DNA from: Eubacterium sp.
GTDB lineage: Bacteria > Bacillota > Clostridia > Lachnospirales > Lachnospiraceae
DNA length: 33,553 nt
NCBI GenBank assembly: GCA_017459345.1
Contig: JAFUDC010000129.1
Location: forward strand, 1-33,553
Direction of reading: 5' to 3'
The translations under genes and the position numbers were made by a program. The notes below the pieces were generated by a model. That model had not been told where the DNA came from and ran no database searches. It worked only from the letters and a program-made list of their open reading frames with translations. Shown here in pieces: positions 24,879 through 33,468 of the stretch; within the stretch, counting starts at the first letter, position 1, and each line of letters opens with the position of its first letter.

Positions 24879-25640
24879 TTGAATACCATTATTTTAAAGA
24901 AGAATATAGATGCTGAGAGGATCATGCTTAAGAGATGTAAGAGTTATTTGAGATCTTTACCAAAGGGGAGTCTGAGCAGTTACTCCCGTAATGGAAAACT
25001 ATATTATAAAAAATATTTGAACAAAGAACTTTTATATCTGGGAACTGATGAGAATAAACTTGTCCAGAAATTAAAGAAGAGGCATCTTCTGGAAAAGATG
25101 ATTACTATTCTGGAACAGAATCTACAATTAATGGAAGCACTTTTGGCAGGCTATAGGAACTATGATCCTTCATATCTTCAGAACAGATTTAAAAGGACAT
25201 ACCAGAATGTCCCGGAAGATCTGATCAGAGATTTAGGCTTTGTTATTAATCTCGGTGATACGACTTTTCACAGCGATAACAAAATCTACAAAACAGAGAA
25301 TGGACTTTTGGTAAGGTCAAGAATAGAGGCTCTCATAGCTAATCTCTATACAAAAAAGGGAATAACCTTCACTTATGAGGCACCGGTCCAATTAGCTGAT
25401 GGAACAATAATTCATCCTGATTTTACCGCCTATTGCCCTTCAACCGGCAAATTGAAATACCATGAACATATAGGTCTGCTGTCTGATTCAGGATATCTTA
25501 AGAGTTATTTGTGGAAATTGGAAAAATATATCAATAATGGATTATATCCATATTATGATGTGTTGTTCACCTACGAGAAGCCGAATCAGGGAATTGATAT
25601 GAATGAGATTGAATGTTTACTCGATGTCTTTATGAGATAA
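24879..25640 (+). CDS. PD-(D/E)XK nuclease-like protein of unknown function
   Basis: This protein has 253 residues and no signal or membrane segment. The N-terminal half is helical and basic (SYLRSLPKGSLSSYSRNGKL, then a leucine-rich coiled stretch). The C-terminal half has the order of a PD-(D/E)XK fold: RSRIEALIANLY (Glu), HPDFTAY (Asp), LKYHEHIGLL (Glu-x-His, where Glu-x-Lys is usual), then a helix with Lys and Tyr (WKLEKYINNG). Similar uncharacterised proteins with an EHFG-type motif are common in Clostridia; their role is unknown and activity is not assured. The frame is open from an ATG at 24843, but only the in-frame TTG at 24879 has a good ribosome site (GGAGG at 24868-24872, six bases away). 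Low GC and rarer codons set it apart from its neighbours. Confidence 0.65.
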   Translation: MNTIILKKNIDAERIMLKRCKSYLRSLPKGSLSSYSRNGKLYYKKYLNKELLYLGTDENKLVQKLKKRHLLEKMITILEQNLQLMEALLAGYRNYDPSYLQNRFKRTYQNVPEDLIRDLGFVINLGDTTFHSDNKIYKTENGLLVRSRIEALIANLYTKKGITFTYEAPVQLADGTIIHPDFTAYCPSTGKLKYHEHIGLLSDSGYLKSYLWKLEKYINNGLYPYYDVLFTYEKPNQGIDMNEIECLLDVFMR

Positions 25641-25693
25641 TATTATGAAAACGATTTTGAATCTCTAATAATTGAAAATGGGTTAGACAAATT

Positions 25694-25757
25694 GCTGGGG
25701 ATTGGCTCAGAAATATATGATTAACAGGAGGACCCCATATGCTGGAGATTGGCTCAG
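25694..25757 (+). repeat. 17-bp direct repeat spanning the kinase start
   Basis: The sequence gctgg(g/a)gattggctcag lies at 25694-25710 and again at 25741-25757, 16 of 17 identical and 47 bases apart. The second copy encodes the kinase N-terminus LEIGS; the first lies in the spacer and reads LGIGSEIYD before a stop. Confidence 0.6.
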
Positions 25758-27442
25758 TAGTAGATGGAAAATATAAGATCCTTCATCTTGTGGGTAAGGG
25801 CGGGATGAGTATGGTTTACCTGGCCTTGAATGAGCGGGCCAATAAGCAGTGGGCCATCAAGGAGGTCAGGAAAGATGGAAGATATGACTATGATGTAGTG
25901 AGACAGAATCTGATTGTTGAGATGGAGATTCTTAAGCAGCTAAGGCATCCGTATCTCCCTGCAATTGTAGATGTGATTGATTGTGATGATACATTTCTGA
26001 TTGTGATGGATTATATCGAGGGCCGGCCTCTGAACGTGGTTCTGCAGGAGCAGGGGGTGCAGTCCCAGGGGGATGTGATCAGGTGGGCAAAGCAGATCTG
26101 TGAGGTTCTTTATTATCTGCATAGCAGGGAACCGCCTGTCATTTATCGCGATATGAAGCCGGCAAATGTCATGCTCAGGCCTGATGGCAATATTACAGTG
26201 ATTGATTTTGGTACGGCCAGAGAGTATGACCCATCCCATCTGGAGGATACGGTACGCCTTGGCACCAGAGGTTATGCTGCGCCGGAGCAGTACGGCGGCC
26301 GGGGGCAGACGGATGCCAGGACCGATATTTACTGCCTGGGGGCTACCTTATATCATCTTCTTACAGGGCATGATCCCTCTCGGCCTCCCTATGAGATGGT
26401 TCCCCTGCGCCAGTGGGATGCCGGTCTTTCAGCCGGTCTTGAACAGATTATTAGCAAATGTACCAAAGCCAACCCTGAGGATCGGTATCAGAATTGTAAA
26501 GAGCTGTTGTTTGCTCTGGATAATTACGAAAAACTGGATAGTAACTATAAGAGAGGATTGGTTGGCAGGCTTAAGCTCTTTGCCGCGGCTGTGTTTATGA
26601 CAGTGTTAACCGGCCTGATTGCCATCACAGCCGGTGTCCATGCAGGAAGCCTGAAAGCCCGGAATTATCAGGAGATTCTTCTCAAGGCTGACCAGGCTGG
26701 TCAGGTGGAGGAGCTTAAGGATGTCATCCGGTCGGCAGTTTCCCTGGACAGAAGCAATCCGGAAGCCGCCCGGCGAATGCTGGACTGGATCACGGCGGAT
26801 AATACATTTTCCGAGGAAGAGAAAACTGCCATTGAATCCATCCTGTATACCCCCTGGCAGGGAGTCCAGTATATCAGCTCAATGAAGAAGCACAGAAGAG
26901 ACTATGAAGAATTCTCCTACCAGATGGGGCTGGCCTATTTCTTCTATTATAAAGGGAGCCGGGGAAAGGATATCGCGAGAACCTGGTTTAAAGAACTGGA
27001 AGACTCGGGCATTGACTTAAAGAAGAGGGCCAGAGCCAGGGTCTATGCCCGTATCGGTACTTATTATATGTCACTGGGGACTACAGATAAAAGCGGAGAA
27101 AAAACAGATAATAATTCTTCAAATTACCAGCAGCTTTTCAATGACCTTGTAGAGCTTAATAATTATAATCCGGAGGATCTGGGACCCAGCCAGGCGGCCA
27201 TTACCTTGTATAATGAGATCGCCATCCAGATAGGCAGGAATGCGGCATCATTGGGCAATGTGATCAGCGAGCAGCAGCTTACCGGAGAACTTGACAGGAT
27301 ACAGCTAAGAATCAATGGCCTAAGCCGGGAAGATCCGGAAAGCGTCTTATCTTTAAAAAGAAATGTCAGAGACGCCAGGGCCAGTATTGCGGCAGTCAGC
27401 CGGTATATGGACAGGTTGGCAAAAGAGACTGTTCATGATTAA
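25739..27442 (+). CDS. Membrane Ser/Thr protein kinase (PknB-like) with extracytoplasmic helical domain
   Basis: This protein has 567 residues. The N-terminal cytoplasmic kinase domain (about 11-262) is complete: glycine loop GKGGMSMVY (19-27), Lys41 in AIKEV, catalytic loop YRDMKPANVML with Asp138 (Tyr in place of the usual His of HRD), IDFGTAR (Asp156) and APEQYGG. One transmembrane helix lies at about 278-300. The outer part (about 305-567) is helical, with possible TPR-like pairs (YQMGLAYFFYYKGSRGKDIA; RARVYARIGTYYMSL), and has no PASTA repeats, so it probably does not sense muropeptides the way PrkC does. AGGAGG lies seven bases before the ATG. Two membrane or surface protein genes follow at 37 and 3 bases, suggesting that they are partners or targets. 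No phosphatase gene is adjacent. Confidence 0.92.
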   Translation: MLEIGSVVDGKYKILHLVGKGGMSMVYLALNERANKQWAIKEVRKDGRYDYDVVRQNLIVEMEILKQLRHPYLPAIVDVIDCDDTFLIVMDYIEGRPLNVVLQEQGVQSQGDVIRWAKQICEVLYYLHSREPPVIYRDMKPANVMLRPDGNITVIDFGTAREYDPSHLEDTVRLGTRGYAAPEQYGGRGQTDARTDIYCLGATLYHLLTGHDPSRPPYEMVPLRQWDAGLSAGLEQIISKCTKANPEDRYQNCKELLFALDNYEKLDSNYKRGLVGRLKLFAAAVFMTVLTGLIAITAGVHAGSLKARNYQEILLKADQAGQVEELKDVIRSAVSLDRSNPEAARRMLDWITADNTFSEEEKTAIESILYTPWQGVQYISSMKKHRRDYEEFSYQMGLAYFFYYKGSRGKDIARTWFKELEDSGIDLKKRARARVYARIGTYYMSLGTTDKSGEKTDNNSSNYQQLFNDLVELNNYNPEDLGPSQAAITLYNEIAIQIGRNAASLGNVISEQQLTGELDRIQLRINGLSREDPESVLSLKRNVRDARASIAAVSRYMDRLAKETVHD

Positions 27443-27479
27443 TTGCACCGTGTACAAAGATAACGGAATGGAGGTTATT

Positions 27480-27689
27480 ATGAATGAATTGCAGCTGACA
27501 TCCCAGATACATACATTCCAGCTGATATCTGTGATATGTCTGATACTGTTTTTGTTATTTCTGGCAGTCGATATCAGTTTATTCATCACTATGAGAATCT
27601 GGGAAACCATGGAATATCTCTCCGGGAGATCCGAGAAACGTTTTGTAAAGAAATATCATCATCAGAAAGAATTACCTAGAAAGGAATAA
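27480..27689 (+). CDS. Small single-pass membrane protein in the kinase operon
   Basis: This 69-residue protein has a short polar N-terminus (MNELQLTSQIHTF), one long hydrophobic helix (about 14-37, LISVICLILFLLFLAVDISLF) and a basic C-terminal tail (RSEKRFVKKYHHQKELPRKE) expected to be cytoplasmic. The ATG has GGAGG five bases upstream; reading the frame further back would run into the kinase coding region. It starts 37 bases after the kinase stop and ends three bases before the next start, so translational coupling is likely. I recognise no family. By position it may be an adaptor between the kinase and the large surface protein, or a kinase substrate; this is inference only. Confidence 0.7.
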   Translation: MNELQLTSQIHTFQLISVICLILFLLFLAVDISLFITMRIWETMEYLSGRSEKRFVKKYHHQKELPRKE

Positions 27690-27692
27690 TGA

Positions 27693-30600
27693 ATGAAGAG
27701 AATCCTACGCTTTAAACGAAAGATGGCATTGATTCTTGTTTTAGTATTACTTGTCAATACTAATGTGAATCATGCAGAGATACTGACGGCTTATGCCGGT
27801 TCTTCAGATAAAGAGCAGTCAGAGGGTTTAAAAACGCAGGATAAAAAAGTGAACCATACAGTTGGATCATTATCAGAAAGGATTTCTGAGAGAGTCTTAT
27901 TGGTAAAGAAAGAAGAGAAGAAAGAATCAGCATCTGAAGATTCTTTAAAAGAGGAGAAAGAGCAGATTGAAGGTAAAACCAAAGAGGATAAAGGGGAACA
28001 GACTAGAGATAAGGCCAAAGAGGATAGTAAGGAACAGGCTGAAGATAAAGAAGAAGAGAGTAATAGGGAACAGTCGGGAGATAAGGAAAAAGAAGGTAGT
28101 GGCGAGCTAAGCAAAGATAAGACCAAAGAGAGTAATGGAGAGTCAGAAAAGGACGATTACGAAAAAAAGACTGAGAAGGATGCAGCAGATTTAATAAAAG
28201 AAGATAATAAGAGTCAGGCCTCAGAAGAGACTTTAAAGAGAATAAATGAGGAAACACCAGAAGATGTAATAAAAAAGAATAGTAAGGAGTCTGAAAACGG
28301 AAAAGAAAAGGATAATTCCGGCACCGGAGAGTCTGCAGAAGAGGACATGACTGGCAATCCTGATTCCATGGAGAATGATCAGGATGGAAATAATGAAGAG
28401 CGTCCGGAGCTGCCGTCTATATCTGATTTTTCTGTAGAAGATGAAGATATCTGCACAAAAGAGGGGTCACTCTGGTATGCCAGGTATGACTCTTCAAAAG
28501 GCAGAGCTCATGTCGGCCTGTCTTTTCGTCTTACGGGTGATCAGATTAAGAAGGTGGAGATTGTCGCCAATCCCGGAGGAATCACTGTGGAATGTGACCG
28601 GGATCAGGATGGGACATGTCATGTTGATTTTGACCGAGAAGGAAGCTGGACATTTACCGCAAGTGTTGAGGATGAAGAGGGGCAGCTTGTTACAGAAAAA
28701 CTGGTGATCAGTGAGACAGAACATGAGCCGGTTGTCATCCGGATCTCCAATGCCCGGCCCTCTCTTATCGTAAGCTATGCCAATGCCCCATATGGCAGTA
28801 ATAGTCAATCAGATCAGTCAAATCAGCTGTCTGCAGATACAGGTGATGGTTCAATTCAGACAAATCTGCCGTCTGCAAATGCAGGAGATGGTTCCATCTA
28901 CTATAATCAGGATCATAATACCACTGTCTTCGAGTTTAAAGATGAGCTTGGCTTTCCGGGGGGTTTTCTGGAAAATGAGTATGAGAGAATTCATTGGGAC
29001 TGTAGTATAAAAACTCCGTCAGACAATCATGGAGCTGACTTGTCAGATACACAGAAAGATTCGGAATCTGAGATTCAACTTGAAGATGGAATTAAGGTTC
29101 AGTCGGGAAATTGCAAGGCAGCCCAATCTGCTGAAAGGGTTACAGAGACATCTTATCAGGCAGAGTATACATTTTCTGAGGAAGGTACATATCTCTGTGA
29201 GATCAGTTATCGGGCAAAGAACGGTCGTGTGCCCCTTGTCACAGAGGTTTTCCCGAATTCCAGGATTAATGTGGATTATAGCAGCGGATATAGGGGAAGG
29301 CCTGTTATCGTAGATATGACACCGCCCCGACTCAGGAATCTAAAGATTAGTGCCGGGGACAATAAAGAGATTATTAACGAAGGGCTGGATTATATATACC
29401 TGAATAATAAGACCAAGGCTCAGGCTCAGGTGTCATTTGCCATAGAGGATGCTTATCCTGATGAGTCCTCCTTTTCATTGATTTCAGGGAATGCGAATGC
29501 TGAGAAAGCGTCTGGGCATAGTGATCATTCTGATACAGATGAAACAAATGTGACTTCAAGCCGGATAGCAGATGGACAGGAACTCCCTCTTCAGATAGAA
29601 AGCCGTGGCGGCAGTCTGACAGAATGTATCAGCCGGCTGCAGATTGACAACTGGAAGAAGGAGGGAACCTTCGCTCTTGGGCTTGGCGAGATAAAAGACC
29701 GGGCTGGCAATGCCCTGATTGTTGACGAGGAGGATGCCAGGATCCTCGGAATTGCCAGGATCGTTGTCGACCGGACTGCCCCGACGATGAAGATTACCTA
29801 TCCGGAGCCGAAAGGCAGGGTGACGAACTCCAAACGTCTGCAGGAAAACAACAATGAGCTTTTCTTCCAGGAACATCCGGAGGTTTCTATAGAGCTTACC
29901 GAGCTGAATTACCGGCCCGTGTTCAGCGACCCCGATCTGGAAATGTACATTTATAGCCGGGAGACAGATGAGAAGGAGGAGTACCGGAAGTCTGAGGGGC
30001 GGAAAGAATCTTTCGAAGCAGGGGATAAAGATGGCAGCTGGATGTATCTGATAGATACCCTTCCTGCCTCTGACAGCCATAGCTATTTTACCATATCCTA
30101 CACAGATTTCAGTGGGAATCAGCTGTCGGATATTGAGGAGAGAATCAGAGACAATTCACAGGACATGAATGAAAAGAGCAGTGAAGACAGCCGGAATGAT
30201 GTCTATGAACAAAAGGGCTCAGATAGCCGTAATGAGGCACATGTACTAATTGATAGAGAAGGCAGAAAAACTTATTACAGTCCGGTGATTACCATCGACC
30301 ATATTGCTCCGGTCATCGAGACCACCTTTAACCGCCAGCCGGTTTATTCCTGGAATAAGAGGGATTATTATCAGAAAGTTCTGGTCATGACCTTGACAGT
30401 GACGGATGAGAATTTCGATATAGATGATTTTGAGGAGGCCGGGAATCCGGCAAGTTCCATGGTTTATGATGCCTGGGATTACGATGAGGAAACAGAAGAT
30501 ATTAAGGAAGAAAGTCTGAAGCCCTCTTGGATGGCCGGGGTAACATGGGATCATGGCAGATATATCAAGGGGCGAAAGCAGTATACCGGAACAGTTGAGT

Positions 30601-33287
30601 TTTCAGATGAAAATAACTATGACATCAGGACAAGGGCTCTCGATCTGGCCGGCAACCAGGCCAGGCAGGTTACAGATCAGGTGACCATTGACCACACTTC
30701 CCCCTATATCCTTCTGCAGGATCGTGAGAATACAAAGTCTTCGGATGTCTCCGTTCTTAAGGGAGAGACCGGAAGCCTTCCGGCTGACTTCTTTGATTAT
30801 CGTCTCTATGGGTATTTTCATAGGGGACAGATTCGTGTGAAGGTGCAGGCCCATGACAAGGTCTCCGGTATTTGCAGAATTAAATATACCATAATTCACG
30901 AAGATGGAACATCCAATCAGGGGGATTGGGACTTCAACAGTCCTGACGGAAGCAGAACCCGCTGGATCACCATACCGGGAAATGCTAAGGACCGCATCTA
31001 TTTGAGGGCTATAGATTTTGCTCAGAATGCCGGCGCCCGGGAGGAGCCAAGGGGGATAGTCACCGAATCGGAGAGCTATCATAAGACCCACTCCAGAATC
31101 GGGGTAACATTTGACAGTAAACCTAGCAATGTCTCCGGAGGGATTAAATACTTTAACAAAGCAGTGCGGGCGAATATCAGCATGGAGGATACCCATTCCG
31201 GGATTCGAAGCTACAGCTATCAGGCGGGCAATGTAATCTCTGCCTCCCATGATTATGGAGCAGAGGTTGGGTCCGAGGATAAGAAGGGACCGTCCGGAAG
31301 GGATATTACTTATCAGGTAAAGTTCCACCCTGAGATTGCAGCAGGCAGTGTCAACTACTCTTCCCCGGAATCACCGACCAGGCTGCAGGCTGAGTTCACT
31401 GATCATGTGGGACATAGCACCACCCTCCGGGAAGATATAGTGATTGACGATAAGGCGCCGGTCATTCAGATAACCTGGTCAAGTAATGTGGAGCCCATGA
31501 ATGGAAAGTATTACAGGGATAGCCGGACGGCAGCCATCACTGTGACGGAGAGGAACTTTGATGAGAAGAGGGTGACCTGGAAGATCAGCCCCATGTCCGG
31601 GGTGGAGATCGGCAGCTGGAAGCATGACGGAGATATCCACACCTGCAGGGTAGCATTTCCCAGTGACGGTGATGATTATCTGCTGGACTTTTCTATCACG
31701 GACCTGGCCGGCAATAAGGCCGACTGCCCTCCACAGGAGGCATTTACCATAGATAAAACAGCACCTGTAATCTTTATTACATTTGATTATGATTATTCTT
31801 TGGGAAATACTGGTTACAGTAATCTCCCTGGAAATTCTGAGTATTATAATCATGCGGATAGTTTTGATCATAGTAATCAGCCGGATGGTTCTGGTTATCC
31901 GAATAAGTCAACTGAACCTGGCAAAATCAATAAGTCAGCTGGATTCTATAACAGGTCCAGGACGGCCACTCTTCATGTGCAGGAGCACAATTTTCGCGGG
32001 GAGGATGTGAATTATCTGATGACCAGCAGGTATGAGGGAAAGGATATCGCCGGGCCTGCTCCTTCCGGCTGGACCTCCCGGGGGGACATTCATACCGCCA
32101 AAGTCAATTATAATTTTGACGGAGAGTTCGGTCTGGGCTTTACTTACACGGACCTGGCCGGGAATCCCGCCGCAAAGATTGAGACGGAACATTTTATTAT
32201 CGATCTGACTAGACCTGAGGTTCACATCCTTGGTGTTGAAGATGGATCTGCTTATAACGATAAGGTGATGCCAGTGGTAGAATATTCGGATACCAATCTG
32301 GATGAGCAATCCGTATCTGTACAGCTTACCCGCGCAAAGAAAGGGCCGGTCAGTTACCTCATGTCAGAGCCGGAATTGATACATAACGGAAAAAGAATTC
32401 GATGGGAGGATTTTCAGCATGCAGAAAAGATTGACGATATCTACACCCTGGAGGTCTCAGTGAGGGATAAAGCAGGCAATGTAAATGATTCTTCCAGGGT
32501 AGTATTCTCCGTGAACAGATATGGGTCAAATTATGTATTCGGACCTGCTGTGGATACACTTCTTGGCAGCGGTCACCCTTATCTTAAGGAGCCCATACCC
32601 ATCGAGGTGACGGAAATTAACGTCAGCGGACTGAAAGAAAAAGAGGTTCATCTCCGGAATGAATACCAGGAGACAATTATCTTAAAAGAGGGTAAAGATT
32701 ACAGGGTTACCGAGAGACAAAACAAAGTAAAATGGAAAGAATACTTCTATGAAATCTATGCCTCAAACTTCACGGAAGAAGGTCAGTATTCGGTAATTCT
32801 GTCTTCCCTTGATCAGGCGGACAATCAGATGACCAGCCTCACCAGGGACAAGCATATTGATTTTGTGATAGACAGGACACCTCCTGCCGGCAGTATCTCC
32901 GGCCTGGAAGAAAAACGCTATTTGGAAGATCGGCATAAGATCTATGTCCGGGCAGATGATAATTATGCTTTAAAGGAGGCAGTGCTTTATGTGGACAGAA
33001 AGGCAAAAAAGAAATATGACGCTTCCGATTTTGAGTCCGGCTATAGTGTGGAGGAGGTGCTGGAAGGGAAGCACAGTATTCAGAAGGTATCTTTAACGAT
33101 GACAGACTGGGCAGGGAATGAAGCTTTAGTATTGCCGGATGGAAATCCCGGCGGCAGCCTTATTACATCCAACCGCTGGGTACAGTTCTATCATAACCCG
33201 CTTCTGGTCTGCGCAAGCATTGCTGCCCTTCTGCTTCTTGTGATTGGAGTTGGACTGGTTGTCTACAGAAAGAGGATGAGGGACTAA
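27693..33287 (+). CDS. Giant membrane-anchored Ig-like surface protein
   Basis: This protein has 1864 residues. A signal peptide ends near AYA-G (35/36). A Lys/Glu/Asp/Ser linker follows (about 37-245) with repeated EDKEEES/GDKEKEGS units. The ectodomain is then a chain of beta-sandwich Ig-like domains whose junctions repeat (V/T/I)ID-x-(T/I/K)APxI at about 538, 691, 867, 998, 1250, 1352, 1502 and 1725, each preceded by D-x-AGN. Two domains also carry RTATxxVxExNFD-type strands (about 1275 and 1425). An Asn/Ser/Tyr/Gly-rich insert lies at about 1367-1415. One transmembrane helix (1837-1858) and RKRMRD end the chain, so it is anchored by its own helix, not by sortase. AAAGGA lies seven bases before the ATG, and the gene starts three bases after the small membrane protein gene. 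It may serve as a wall-spanning sensor or adhesin coupled to the kinase (inference). Confidence 0.9.
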   Translation: MKRILRFKRKMALILVLVLLVNTNVNHAEILTAYAGSSDKEQSEGLKTQDKKVNHTVGSLSERISERVLLVKKEEKKESASEDSLKEEKEQIEGKTKEDKGEQTRDKAKEDSKEQAEDKEEESNREQSGDKEKEGSGELSKDKTKESNGESEKDDYEKKTEKDAADLIKEDNKSQASEETLKRINEETPEDVIKKNSKESENGKEKDNSGTGESAEEDMTGNPDSMENDQDGNNEERPELPSISDFSVEDEDICTKEGSLWYARYDSSKGRAHVGLSFRLTGDQIKKVEIVANPGGITVECDRDQDGTCHVDFDREGSWTFTASVEDEEGQLVTEKLVISETEHEPVVIRISNARPSLIVSYANAPYGSNSQSDQSNQLSADTGDGSIQTNLPSANAGDGSIYYNQDHNTTVFEFKDELGFPGGFLENEYERIHWDCSIKTPSDNHGADLSDTQKDSESEIQLEDGIKVQSGNCKAAQSAERVTETSYQAEYTFSEEGTYLCEISYRAKNGRVPLVTEVFPNSRINVDYSSGYRGRPVIVDMTPPRLRNLKISAGDNKEIINEGLDYIYLNNKTKAQAQVSFAIEDAYPDESSFSLISGNANAEKASGHSDHSDTDETNVTSSRIADGQELPLQIESRGGSLTECISRLQIDNWKKEGTFALGLGEIKDRAGNALIVDEEDARILGIARIVVDRTAPTMKITYPEPKGRVTNSKRLQENNNELFFQEHPEVSIELTELNYRPVFSDPDLEMYIYSRETDEKEEYRKSEGRKESFEAGDKDGSWMYLIDTLPASDSHSYFTISYTDFSGNQLSDIEERIRDNSQDMNEKSSEDSRNDVYEQKGSDSRNEAHVLIDREGRKTYYSPVITIDHIAPVIETTFNRQPVYSWNKRDYYQKVLVMTLTVTDENFDIDDFEEAGNPASSMVYDAWDYDEETEDIKEESLKPSWMAGVTWDHGRYIKGRKQYTGTVEFSDENNYDIRTRALDLAGNQARQVTDQVTIDHTSPYILLQDRENTKSSDVSVLKGETGSLPADFFDYRLYGYFHRGQIRVKVQAHDKVSGICRIKYTIIHEDGTSNQGDWDFNSPDGSRTRWITIPGNAKDRIYLRAIDFAQNAGAREEPRGIVTESESYHKTHSRIGVTFDSKPSNVSGGIKYFNKAVRANISMEDTHSGIRSYSYQAGNVISASHDYGAEVGSEDKKGPSGRDITYQVKFHPEIAAGSVNYSSPESPTRLQAEFTDHVGHSTTLREDIVIDDKAPVIQITWSSNVEPMNGKYYRDSRTAAITVTERNFDEKRVTWKISPMSGVEIGSWKHDGDIHTCRVAFPSDGDDYLLDFSITDLAGNKADCPPQEAFTIDKTAPVIFITFDYDYSLGNTGYSNLPGNSEYYNHADSFDHSNQPDGSGYPNKSTEPGKINKSAGFYNRSRTATLHVQEHNFRGEDVNYLMTSRYEGKDIAGPAPSGWTSRGDIHTAKVNYNFDGEFGLGFTYTDLAGNPAAKIETEHFIIDLTRPEVHILGVEDGSAYNDKVMPVVEYSDTNLDEQSVSVQLTRAKKGPVSYLMSEPELIHNGKRIRWEDFQHAEKIDDIYTLEVSVRDKAGNVNDSSRVVFSVNRYGSNYVFGPAVDTLLGSGHPYLKEPIPIEVTEINVSGLKEKEVHLRNEYQETIILKEGKDYRVTERQNKVKWKEYFYEIYASNFTEEGQYSVILSSLDQADNQMTSLTRDKHIDFVIDRTPPAGSISGLEEKRYLEDRHKIYVRADDNYALKEAVLYVDRKAKKKYDASDFESGYSVEEVLEGKHSIQKVSLTMTDWAGNEALVLPDGNPGGSLITSNRWVQFYHNPLLVCASIAALLLLVIGVGLVVYRKRMRD

Positions 33288-33295
33288 CTATTTAA

Positions 33296-33468
33296 GTGAA
33301 TAAGTCCAGCACCATGCGACAGGACAAGCTGTCATGCTTGCATGTAAAGCTGTCCTGGCATATGGTGCGACAAACAGTATCGAGCGGAGCAGTGAGCTGC
33401 GGAGCGAGATATTGTGGCGGATTGCGGGAGCTGCTTTAGCAGCGAAGCAATCCGTAGGACTTATTCAC
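33296..33468. repeat. Nested palindromic intergenic element
   Basis: Perfect 12-bp ends (gtgaataagtcc at 33296-33307, complement at 33457-33468) enclose two further hairpins. Hairpin A pairs 33309-33315 with 33362-33368, and inside it 33321-33330 with 33348-33356 (one bulge). Hairpin C pairs 33418-33425 with 33447-33454, and inside it 33430-33434 with 33439-33443 around a ttta loop. Between them a gcggagc motif is repeated. It begins eight bases after the Ig-like gene stop. It could be a MITE/REP-type repeat, a structured RNA or a terminator-like structure; no U-run is present. Confidence 0.65.

Noticed and set aside
33296-33468. attC/integron site or tRNA
   Set aside because: There is no integrase gene, no conserved core sites and no tRNA anticodon arm or CCA; only generic nested palindromes are visible.
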